NCBI GenBank assembly: GCA_017935675.1
Contig: JAGBHE010000057.1
Coordinates: forward strand, 1-49,618
Direction of reading: 5' to 3'
Source of the DNA: Clostridia bacterium
Lineage (GTDB): Bacteria; Bacillota; Clostridia; UBA1381
DNA: 49,618 nucleotides
The translations under genes and the position numbers were made by a program. This document shows, in pieces, positions 1 to 6,545 of the stretch (position 1 is the first letter of the stretch; every line of letters starts with the position of its first letter). The notes under the pieces are model-generated. The model ran no database searches and was not told where the DNA came from. It saw nothing but the letters and a program-made list of their open reading frames with translations.

Positions 1-60
1 CTTATTTCGTGTGTCTTCCACCAACCATAAATATGTTGACATTCGTTCCATTAAATCCAT
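1..60 (-). CDS. Partial CDS running off the left edge, unknown product
   Basis: An ATG at 58-60 on the minus strand has an upstream AGGGTGA ribosome-binding-like sequence at good spacing and opens a frame that stays open to the window edge (20 codons, beginning MDLMERMSTY). Too little is visible to assign a family. It could also be a chance frame; the Shine-Dalgarno sequence is the main support. Confidence 0.4.
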   Translation of the reverse strand, partial: MDLMERMSTYLWLVEDTRNK

Positions 61-180
61 TTTATCACCCTGTTCTATTTTATCACATTTTTGCCTACTT
101 GTCTACTATTACAGATTTATTTCTTTTATTTTTTAGCCGTGCTTGTAGCTTATTTTCAAACGGTTTTCTGTACGCAGCAT

Positions 181-206
181 AACACAAGAGAACCGTCCCC
201 TTGTGC
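181..206. repeat. Copy of the AACACAAG...CCGTCCCC palindromic repeat
   Basis: AACACAAGAG followed by AACCGTCCCCTTGTG has imperfect inverted arms (CACAAG/CTTGTG). The same core recurs at 3053-3217, 4904-4945, 14793-14821 and 49023-49150. It lies outside any convincing gene. Confidence 0.75.
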
Positions 207-331
207 AGTTGCTTAGTGTTATAATCGTTGTTTTTAATTATGTGTTCAGTAAATATATTATATTTAAAAATAATGCTCTTATGTTCTAATCTGAACACAA
301 GAGCATAACCATACTTTTCCCTATTATAAAA

Positions 332-1345
332 TTAATTTGTATTTTGTACATTGTCGTATTTTTCTTTCAAAAAGCTTATATACAACAATTCTAATTCTAT
401 AGATATTCTTCTTAAATACTCGTCTATGATATAATGGTGGATATTTTCTTTTGCATGCTTCAAATCTTCGGAAGTCTTTGGCTTTATAAAAGATTTAGAA
501 TATGTACTAACAAACACCATAAAACGAATATATTCATTTTCCTCATAACCCAAGGAATATTTATGACCCATTATAGAACCCAACAATTCATGTTTTTCAT
601 TATATTCATCATTCGTAACAGCAGTATACAAACCATGCCTTAAAGCGTCTTCTTTACTGTTACAAAATATAAAATTTCCATCTTTTTTATTTAATAAACA
701 AAAAAAAGTTGTATTTGGGGAAAGCAGTTTATCTATATTTACATTCGTATTAGTTGTTTTATTGTCGGCGACTTTCCATACATTTGGATTCTCCATAGGA
801 AAGTTATAAAAAATTCTAACAGAAATATCATCCGTTCGAATGTTATAATTTTGTTGAGTCAACAAGTAAGACAGGTTTTTATTTAGTTCAGCCGTTATTA
901 ATCCTAATTGTTCGCAAGGAGAGCCTTGAACCGTGACAAAATCTGCCTTTCCATTTTTGATTCGATGAATCTGTTTTATAAGAAGATTAATTTTATTTTT
1001 ACAAATAGAAATAACACCCTTGTTAACTTCATTAAGAATCAGTTCACCGCTTGTTGGTTTGTAAATACTCGTACTGCTTTCGTACCACTCAGAATAGCGT
1101 TGTGCTGTAAAACAAAAAAGCGTCCATCCTACCGTTATAAGAGTAATAGAAAACCCTAATTTTGTAAGAATTTTTTGCCCGTTTCCTGTAACAGTAATTA
1201 AATGCCAACTTTCACCGAAAAAAGATAATATTAGAGAAAACCATACTCCTGCAAGTGTATGTAAGCAAGAGAAAATAAACCATTTACTTTTATTCCATTC
1301 GTGAAAGCCTAATAAAATATTTCTAATTATCTTTTTTATCTTCAT
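332..1345 (-). CDS. Two-helix membrane protein with a possible cytosolic GAF-like domain
   Basis: 337 residues. Two hydrophobic helices are visible at about residues 22-43 and 62-81, followed by a soluble part of about 250 residues. The stretch around residues 125-315 has the look of a divergent GAF-type sensor fold (ending with segments such as LLGSIMGHKYSLGY and FMVFVSTYSKSFI); this is a pattern impression, not an established family match. The gene overlaps the 60-aa gene upstream by 23 nt in another frame, and its start has an AAAGGTAG-like ribosome binding site, so the two are probably translationally coupled. Both sit in an AT-rich accessory segment. Function is unknown; a membrane-tethered sensor or a defence-related pair is possible. 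Confidence 0.7.
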   Translation of the reverse strand: MKIKKIIRNILLGFHEWNKSKWFIFSCLHTLAGVWFSLILSFFGESWHLITVTGNGQKILTKLGFSITLITVGWTLFCFTAQRYSEWYESSTSIYKPTSGELILNEVNKGVISICKNKINLLIKQIHRIKNGKADFVTVQGSPCEQLGLITAELNKNLSYLLTQQNYNIRTDDISVRIFYNFPMENPNVWKVADNKTTNTNVNIDKLLSPNTTFFCLLNKKDGNFIFCNSKEDALRHGLYTAVTNDEYNEKHELLGSIMGHKYSLGYEENEYIRFMVFVSTYSKSFIKPKTSEDLKHAKENIHHYIIDEYLRRISIELELLYISFLKEKYDNVQNTN

Positions 1346-1505
1346 TTAATAATTCTACCTTTGTTGTTAATATTGATTTTTGTGGTTTTTTCCGGTTGTT
1401 TAAATAGGTAAAATAGTTTTCTTGTGTTAAAATGTTTTTTTTTGGCACAGACATTGTTAACAATTTTCCTATCATATGTAAACCTTCTTTTAAAAAATTT
1501 AACAT
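1323..1505 (-). CDS. Small 60-aa protein, first gene of a two-gene unit
   Basis: 60 residues, lysine-rich, no recognised domain and no clear membrane helix. AAGGGAG lies 6-7 nt before the ATG. A consensus-like promoter (1557-1585) and an inverted repeat (1530-1556) lie just upstream, and the 3' end overlaps the start of the membrane-protein gene by 23 nt. The promoter, ribosome binding site and overlap together make a real gene likely, although the sequence itself shows no family. Confidence 0.6.
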   Translation of the reverse strand: MLNFLKEGLHMIGKLLTMSVPKKNILTQENYFTYLNNRKKPQKSILTTKVELLNEDKKDN

Positions 1506-1529
1506 AATATTCTCCCTTGTACTAATATA

Positions 1530-1556
1530 AAAGGAAAAACTATTATGTTTTCCTTT
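1530..1556. promoter_or_regulatory. Perfect 9-bp inverted repeat in the leader of the 60-aa gene
   Basis: AAAGGAAAA (1530-1538) and TTTTCCTTT (1548-1556) are exact inverted arms around a 9-nt spacer. They lie at the predicted transcription start of the minus-strand unit, between the -10 box and the ribosome binding site. This is a plausible operator or leader hairpin. Confidence 0.5.
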
Positions 1557-1585
1557 ATTATACCATATTATTTATATTAAATCAA
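1557..1585 (-). promoter_or_regulatory. Sigma-A-type promoter for the 60-aa / membrane-protein unit
   Basis: Read on the minus strand: TTGATT (1585-1580), a 17-nt spacer, then TATAAT (1562-1557). The spacing is ideal for sigma-A, and the 60-aa gene starts about 50 nt downstream. Confidence 0.65.
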
Positions 1586-1702
1586 TAGTCAAATATACCA
1601 AAATAATATATTTTAATAAGTTTAACATCTTTTACCATTAATTATTCCCATATATATTAAAAATATACATAAGAAAGTTATTTAGCTGCTTACTGTCCGG
1701 TC

Positions 1703-1870
1703 TTATTGAAGCGTACAACCGCTTATTTCGTATAGTGGGAATGCGAAGGATGAGGGTGGGACTGAGGCTATTTTGGGGCTTATGGAAACGGCGGCTTTTT
1801 CAAATGCGATCGGTATAATAGGCGCATCCGCGGCAATGATATCAAAGGCGGCATTTATATCCGCGTTTTT
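1703..1870 (-). pseudogene. Duplicated 3' fragment of the peptide-binding lipoprotein gene
   Basis: This is a truncated copy of the last 56 codons (with stop) of the intact gene at 5046-6545. The repeat, including 10 bp past the stop codon, spans 1693-1870 and aligns without gaps to 5036-5213, with 19 differences in 178 positions by hand count (about 89% identity). The frame is still open and ends SFAFPLYEISGCTLQ, against SFAFPLYGIGSWTLQ in the intact gene. Homology stops abruptly at 1870/1871. No start, promoter or N-terminal part remains, so it is a dead fragment. Confidence 0.9.
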
Positions 1871-2190
1871 AAAAACTTTCATCTTTTCTGCTTACAAATT
1901 CAAAGAACAGGTATATAATAATTATAGAAAAAAGGCAAGACTTCAAACGATTATGCCAAAACGAATATAATTATTATATAATTCTCGTCCATAAGCTATC
2001 ACCCCCTTTCGAGGAGATGATGGCATAACCGCTCAGCTTTTGCTAAGTTTTATTGGATTTGAACATGATATATGAAAATTTGGTCATTATGACTTGATGC
2101 CCCTTGCAGATTCCGAACTATCTGCAAGGGGATTTTCATATTTAGGGGAGGGCTGAATAAAATAAAATTACTAATATTAAAGTTTATTTT
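1871..2190. other. Gene-free AT-rich stretch within the accessory segment
   Basis: About 320 bp between the lipoprotein-gene fragment and the RHH fragment. No coding frame with a credible start is seen; a short plus-strand frame through 1773-1970 is a chimera of antisense gene fragment and unrelated sequence. The only structure noted is the hairpin at 2100-2131. Confidence 0.6.
2100..2131 (+). terminator. Terminator-like hairpin
   Basis: CCCCTTGCAGAT (2100-2111) and ATCTGCAAGGGG (2120-2131) are exact 12-bp arms around an 8-nt loop, followed on the plus strand by ATTTTCATATTT. No gene now lies immediately upstream on that strand, so it may be a relic of a lost gene. Confidence 0.5.
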
Positions 2191-2322
2191 TTACTCCTCA
2201 AGATTTTCCAAAGCATATTCAATACATTGATTAACGACCTTGTTAAAAGATATATTATTCTTTTCGCTTATTTCCATAATCTTTTCAAAATGCTCCGGTT
2301 TCATGCGGATTGTTCTGTTGAC
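2191..2322 (-). pseudogene. Decapitated ribbon-helix-helix (Arc-type) regulator
   Basis: The minus-strand frame reads NRTIRMKPEHFEKI and then a helix-turn-helix-like tail ending EYALENLEE before a stop at 2191-2193. The pattern (beta strand TIRMK, then two amphipathic helices) is that of small RHH DNA-binding proteins, often antitoxins. An in-frame TAA lies just upstream and there is no start codon or ribosome binding site, because the 5' end abuts Fic coding sequence on the opposite strand near 2320. Only the first few residues seem lost, but the gene has no promoter. Confidence 0.6.
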
Positions 2323-3027
2323 GACTTACTAAAAGCACACGGTGTTATGATGCGTGGATTGGTAGACGGAGCCGGTTATTTTAGGCAAAAGCCGGTTGGT
2401 GTTGTTGACAGCAAAACAGGCAATGTTATACATTTTGGAACACTTCCCGCATGCGTGCCAGATGCAATATATAATTTAATGGACCGGACACAAAGCAGCG
2501 AACTGCATCCGTTAGTCAAATCATGTGTTTTTCATTATGAATTTGAGTTAATACACCCATTTCTTGATGGAAACGGGAGATGCGGCAGACTGTGGCATAC
2601 CTTAATTCTTTCAAAATGGAATTCGTTGTTTGTATGGTTACCTGTAGAATCTATGGTATATCAGAATCAACAAGAATATTATGATACAATAAATAAATGT
2701 AACAGCGTATGCGATTCTACTGAATTTATTGAATTTATGCTTGATATAATAAAATCTGTTTTGATTGAAACTAAAGAAACAACTTGTTCCAAAAAAACGA
2801 ATAGGGAACAAGATAAGGAACAAGTTATTCAAAAAATACTTGATTACTGTAACGTTCCGCGCACAAGAAATGAAATACAAAATCTTTCCGGAATTGAAGG
2901 AAGAAAGGCATTTGTGTCAAATTATTTAAAACCTTTGCTTGAAAGCGGAAAACTGGCAATGACGATCCCCGACAAGCCTACAAGCAGAAACCAAAAATAT
3001 ATAGCCGCAAAAGGTGATAAACGATGA
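2320..3027 (+). pseudogene. 5'-truncated Fic-domain protein
   Basis: Fic proteins transfer AMP or related groups to target hydroxyl side chains. The active-site motif HPFLDGNGRCGR is intact and matches HPFx(D/E)GNGRxxR, and a C-terminal winged-helix-like domain follows (about the last 65 residues, ending in TSRNQKYIAAK). Recognisable Fic sequence begins abruptly at DDLLKAHGVMM, while family members normally carry additional N-terminal sequence before this point. The frame extends upstream to a TTG at 2227, but that part is antisense to the RHH fragment and has no ribosome binding site. The gene is therefore judged broken at about 2320. The catalytic core remains and could be active only if an internal start is used. 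Confidence 0.75.
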
Positions 3028-3052
3028 AACTGAATAATCTAAGTGTTTTTTT

Positions 3053-3217
3053 AACACAAGGAAACGGTTCGATACTGCTTAAAAAGTCCGGTTTCTTTAA
3101 TTCTATTGTGTTTTAAAACAGGTAATAGTGCAAAATACCACTATATATTGTGGTTGTCTGTACTTGGTATTTTAAAATCGCGACTTTTTAAGTAATCTCG
3201 GACGGTTCTCTTGTGTT
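3053..3217. mobile_element. MITE-like element with 38-bp imperfect terminal inverted repeats
   Basis: The left end 3053-3090 (AACACAAGGAAACGGTTCGA, then ATACTGCTTAAAAAG) and the reverse complement of the right end 3180-3217 (AACACAAGAGAACCGTCCGA, then GATTACTTAAAAAG) match at 29 of the first 36 positions. Further inward, AAAATACC pairs with GGTATTTT, and ACCAC with GTGGT, so the whole 165 bp can fold on itself. There is no coding capacity. The tips carry the palindromic repeat seen elsewhere in the window. No target duplication is obvious. Confidence 0.7.
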
Positions 3218-3320
3218 GCGTCCTATAGTGTTGATTTGTGAAAAATGTGATTTTACGAAAGATAATCTTTTGTAAAATTGAAAATCTCTTGCGAAAAATC
3301 AGAGAAATTTGTGAAAACTA
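3218..3320. promoter_or_regulatory. Operator-like half-sites upstream of the AlbA_2 gene
   Basis: ATTTTACGAAAG (3250-3261) and CTTTTGTAAAAT (3267-3278) form an inverted repeat with one mismatch and a 5-nt gap. An exact inverse copy, CTTTCGTAAAAT, lies at 3330-3341 inside the spacer of the promoter at 3321-3349. The arrangement suggests repression by a DNA-binding protein, perhaps the encoded AlbA_2 protein with its C-terminal winged helix. Confidence 0.5.
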
Positions 3321-3349
3321 TTGATTTTTCTTTCGTAAAATGATATAAT
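3321..3349 (+). promoter_or_regulatory. Promoter of the AlbA_2 gene
   Basis: TTGATT (3321-3326), a 17-nt spacer and TATAAT (3344-3349). The gene starts 31 nt downstream with GGAGG. The spacer contains CTTTCGTAAAAT, one of three related half-sites. Confidence 0.75.
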
Positions 3350-3379
3350 ACTTATGAAAATGTATTTGGAGGTATTTTT

Positions 3380-4834
3380 ATGTTACCCGAAGAATTAAAT
3401 AAGATTATATCAGAGGTTGTTAATCGCAAAAGTGAACTACAGTATATCGAATTAAAAAAAGCAAAAAGCGGCACACCCGAAAGACTGTATGATACATTAT
3501 CAAGCTTCGCCAATCAATGTGGCGGTGGTATGATTATTTTTGGTATTGATGAAAAAAATAACTATGATGTTTGCGGAGTGTATGATGTTCACGACTTGCA
3601 AACAAAGGTAACACAGCAGGCACTACAAATGGAGCCGGTTGTTCGCCCTGTATTTACTGTAACAGAATATAACGGAAGCTATGTTGTTTCGGCGGAAATT
3701 TCCGAATGTGATACTGTCCAAAAACCTTGCTTCTATAAAGGAGCAGGCAGACTTCGCGGTTCATATATTCGTGTGGGTGACAGCGATGAGCCTATGACAG
3801 AATATGAGATATATTCCTATGAGGTTTATAAAAAGAAAATTCGTGATGAACTTCGTACGATTGACAGAGCAAGCAAGGACGATTTCAACAATGATCTTTT
3901 AGACGAATATTTCTTAAAGATACGCAGAGAAAAAACAAATTTAGCCAGGCACGATAAAGACAAGGTTTTAACCTTGCAAGGTATGACTGCAGATGAAAGA
4001 CCGACAGTAGCAGGACTTATGGTACTCGGGGATTATCCTCAAGCTTTCTTTCCACAGCTTTCTATAACGGCTATGGTTGTTGATGGCACGGAGATTGGAG
4101 AAATAAGTAACTCAGGAGAACGCTTTATTGATAATAAAAGAATTGATGGTACTATACCACAAATGTTTGAAGAAGCATTATCATTTGTAAGACGCAATAT
4201 GAAAAATGCGACTATTATCAATAATAATGGCGAGCGTGACGATAAACTCGAATATCCAATAAGGGCTGTTCGCGAGATTATTCTAAATGCACTTATTCAT
4301 CGTGATTATAGCGTGCATACAGAGGACTATCCAATTAGAATTATAATGTATAAGAATAGAATAGAGGTTGAAAATCCGGGTGGATTGTATGGCAGATTGA
4401 CTATTAACGATTTAGGTAAAGGACCTGCCGACACAAGAAATCCTTTCCTCGCAGGCAATCTTGAGATAATGATTGATACGGAAAATCGCTTTTCAGGAAT
4501 ACCTACTATATTTCAGGAAATGAAAAATGCAGGACTTAAACCGCCCGTGTTCGAGAGCAGACGAGGAACATTTAAAGCTATCCTGTATAATTCACGGTTA
4601 GAAACAACAAAAGATAGTACCAAAACCGCTTCTGCTGACAGCATTGAAGAACGCATACTACACTTCTGCGATGTGCCTAAGTCAAGAGAGGAAATTGCAG
4701 AAATGCTTGGTGTGGAATCTCTGTATTATATTGTCACACGCTATCTCCGTCCTATGATGGAAACGGGAGTTTTAAAACCTACAATTCCCGAAAAGCCAAA
4801 GAGCAAATACCAAAAGTATTATTCAGTTAAATAA
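3380..4834 (+). CDS. AlbA_2 (Schlafen-type) / ATPase-domain transcriptional regulator-like protein
   Basis: 484 residues, full length. An N-terminal AlbA_2 domain (about residues 16-130, with SSFANQCGGGMIIFGIDE) is followed by a GHKL-type ATPase-like domain around residues 250-390, with the family-typical REIILNALIHRDYS, and a C-terminal winged-helix-like segment (about 420-484). Such proteins are commonly annotated as putative transcriptional regulators or divergent AAA-4/HATPase_c_4 proteins; their biochemistry is poorly known. The start has GGAGG 8 nt before the ATG. The last ~60 residues closely resemble those of the truncated Fic protein just upstream. The gene has its own promoter with operator-like half-sites and a hairpin after its stop, so it is an independent unit. 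Confidence 0.8.
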   Translation: MLPEELNKIISEVVNRKSELQYIELKKAKSGTPERLYDTLSSFANQCGGGMIIFGIDEKNNYDVCGVYDVHDLQTKVTQQALQMEPVVRPVFTVTEYNGSYVVSAEISECDTVQKPCFYKGAGRLRGSYIRVGDSDEPMTEYEIYSYEVYKKKIRDELRTIDRASKDDFNNDLLDEYFLKIRREKTNLARHDKDKVLTLQGMTADERPTVAGLMVLGDYPQAFFPQLSITAMVVDGTEIGEISNSGERFIDNKRIDGTIPQMFEEALSFVRRNMKNATIINNNGERDDKLEYPIRAVREIILNALIHRDYSVHTEDYPIRIIMYKNRIEVENPGGLYGRLTINDLGKGPADTRNPFLAGNLEIMIDTENRFSGIPTIFQEMKNAGLKPPVFESRRGTFKAILYNSRLETTKDSTKTASADSIEERILHFCDVPKSREEIAEMLGVESLYYIVTRYLRPMMETGVLKPTIPEKPKSKYQKYYSVK

Positions 4835-4843
4835 CTCAAAGCC

Positions 4844-4867
4844 AGCCGAGAGAAAAATCTCTCGGCT
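4844..4867 (+). terminator. Hairpin after the AlbA_2 gene
   Basis: AGCCGAGAGA (4844-4853) and TCTCTCGGCT (4858-4867) are exact 10-bp arms around AAAA, starting 9 nt after the stop codon. The following sequence ATTGTACGG is not T-rich, so termination may be partial. Confidence 0.6.
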
Positions 4868-4903
4868 ATTGTACGGCAAAAACAAGACGGCGAAAAGTTT
4901 TAT

Positions 4904-4945
4904 AACACAAGGGACGGTAACACAAGGGAACGATTCTCTTGTATT
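4904..4945. repeat. Two overlapping copies of the AACACAAG palindromic repeat
   Basis: AACACAAGGGACGG (4904-4917) is followed directly by AACACAAGGGAACG and ATTCTCTTGTATT (4919-4945), an imperfect palindrome of the same family as at 14793-14821. Confidence 0.65.
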
Positions 4946-4976
4946 AAAGAAGAGGGATAAGTACGAATATAACCAA

Positions 4977-5021
4977 AGCCCGAATATGTAAGCGTGACTG
5001 CTTACATATTCGGGCTTTTTT
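4977..5021. terminator. Strong terminator between the accessory segment and the lipoprotein gene
   Basis: AGCCCGAATATGTAAGC (4977-4993) and GCTTACATATTCGGGCT (5000-5016) are exact 17-bp arms around GTGACT, followed by a T-run on the plus strand. It lies 25 nt past the stop of the minus-strand lipoprotein operon and probably also serves that side, though its minus-strand U-tract is weak. The duplicated gene end at 1693-1870 lacks this hairpin. Confidence 0.8.
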
Positions 5022-5045
5022 AATACATATATCAGCTGTCCGGTC

Positions 5046-6545
5046 TTATTGAAGCGTCCAGCTGCCTATGCCGTATAGCGGGAAGGCGAAGGACGGGGAG
5101 GGGACTGAGGTTATTTTTGGGCTTATGGAAACGGCGGCTTTTTTAAATGCGATCGGTATAATGGGCGCATCCGCGGCGATAATATCAAAGGCGGCGTTTA
5201 TATCCGCGTTTTTCGTTTCACCCCAGGAGGTCATAAGCCTTTGAAGCTCAGGGTTTTCATATGAGAATACATTACCGGCTCCGAGAATCACGCTCATGTC
5301 CGTATCAAGCTGCCATGAACCGATAACAGCGTCAAAGTCTCCGGAATTAAGCCGTTCATAATAATAATCTGTGGTTTCCTTTACACATTCGATTCCGAAA
5401 TTATTAAGCTTTTTTGAAAGCTTGTCAAACAGTGCTCCGTACTCCTCATCATTTTCAAGGAGGAAGCGGAGCGTACACCGGCTGCCGCCCTTTTTGTACA
5501 TACCGTTTTGCCTCTCATATCCCCCGGCAAGCATTTCATTTTCTGCGCGTTCGATACTGTATACGTTTTCCGAGGCACGCTGCGCCGTTGCCGGTGATGG
5601 TATCATCGGAATATCGGAGAAAACGGCGGTGCGGGAAAGAACTTTTTCTGTTATCGCGCTGCGGTCAGCGGCATAGCGAACGGCGCGCCTTATTTCTGCC
5701 GGAATTTTTTCGGTGTTAAAACCGATAAAAATCATATTATTCAGCGTATATTCGTATATTTTCGTGTTGACTCTCGGCGTGTATGATGACATTGTTTCGT
5801 TTCCGATAACATAAACATCTGTTTCCCCTGCGTCAAACAGCTGTTTTACGCGTTTTTCGTCTCTTGCGTTTATCATTCTTACGGCTGAGTATGCGGGCTT
5901 TTGCCCGTAGTAGCCGTCAAATGCACTGAAAACATAGGTGTCGTAGCTTTCCTTTCCGGAAAATCTGAACGGTCCTGTTCCGTTCGGCTCAGTCATGCTT
6001 TGGGGTGCCTTGTTTTTGACAACAGGAAAGGTAAAAAGCAGCTCCGGATTAGGTACAGAGCGACTGAGTGTTACCGTGACACAGTTTGAGTTTTTTGCTT
6101 TTGCACTTATTATATCGGTATTTTTGTAAACAGAGTAGCCGCTTGCCACGAGATTGATGGAATAGGCGGCGTCAGCGGCAGAAAAGTGCGATCCGTCATG
6201 CCAGATTACATTTTCTCTCATATAAATATCAACGGTATTCCCATGCGCTTCAAGACCTGTGGCAAGTGCCGGAACGGGATTCAGCTCCGCGTCTGCATAA
6301 AAAAGGGGCTCATATACAAGGCTCAGGCTTTGCCTGTTGATTTTATTGCTTTCCGAATGGGGCTGAAATTCTGCCTTTGTGCAAAGCGCAGTATTGAGAA
6401 CATTCTCGGAAGCGGCAGCTTCCGGAACAGCTTCCGTTTGCAGCGGCTCCGGTGCGGGATTTTCTGTCTGCTCCGTCTTTAAAAAATCAAAGCTGCAGCC
6501 GGTAAGCGTAAAAATACAAAGTAAGGTGCAGAATAGTTTTTTCAA
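5046..6545 (-). CDS. ABC transporter substrate-binding lipoprotein (SBP family 5, peptide/nickel type)
   Basis: 499 residues. The N-terminus MKKLFCTLLCIFTLTGC is a lipoprotein signal with lipobox LTGC (Cys17 to be lipidated). The mature part has the family-5 pattern: LVYEPLFYAD, an aromatic-rich core with NGTGPFRF, and EIRRAVRYAADR. These proteins bind oligopeptides or related solutes outside the membrane and deliver them to a permease. No permease or ATPase genes are adjacent, so the transporter partner is elsewhere or the protein is an orphan. The start overlaps the uvrC stop by 4 nt (ATGA), so it is translated as the last gene of the comEC-uvrC operon. Its 3' end is duplicated at 1693-1870. 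Confidence 0.88.
   Translation of the reverse strand: MKKLFCTLLCIFTLTGCSFDFLKTEQTENPAPEPLQTEAVPEAAASENVLNTALCTKAEFQPHSESNKINRQSLSLVYEPLFYADAELNPVPALATGLEAHGNTVDIYMRENVIWHDGSHFSAADAAYSINLVASGYSVYKNTDIISAKAKNSNCVTVTLSRSVPNPELLFTFPVVKNKAPQSMTEPNGTGPFRFSGKESYDTYVFSAFDGYYGQKPAYSAVRMINARDEKRVKQLFDAGETDVYVIGNETMSSYTPRVNTKIYEYTLNNMIFIGFNTEKIPAEIRRAVRYAADRSAITEKVLSRTAVFSDIPMIPSPATAQRASENVYSIERAENEMLAGGYERQNGMYKKGGSRCTLRFLLENDEEYGALFDKLSKKLNNFGIECVKETTDYYYERLNSGDFDAVIGSWQLDTDMSVILGAGNVFSYENPELQRLMTSWGETKNADINAAFDIIAADAPIIPIAFKKAAVSISPKITSVPSPSFAFPLYGIGSWTLQ

Noticed and set aside
95..298. 67-codon minus-strand frame
   Set aside because: No ribosome binding site, low-complexity AT-rich composition, and it contains a copy of the dispersed palindrome.
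1773..1970. 65-codon plus-strand frame
   Set aside because: Its first half is antisense to the duplicated lipoprotein-gene end and its second half is unrelated sequence; no ribosome binding site.
2227..2319. N-terminal extension of the Fic protein from a TTG start
   Set aside because: This part is antisense to the RHH coding sequence and lacks a ribosome binding site; the Fic family match starts at about 2320.
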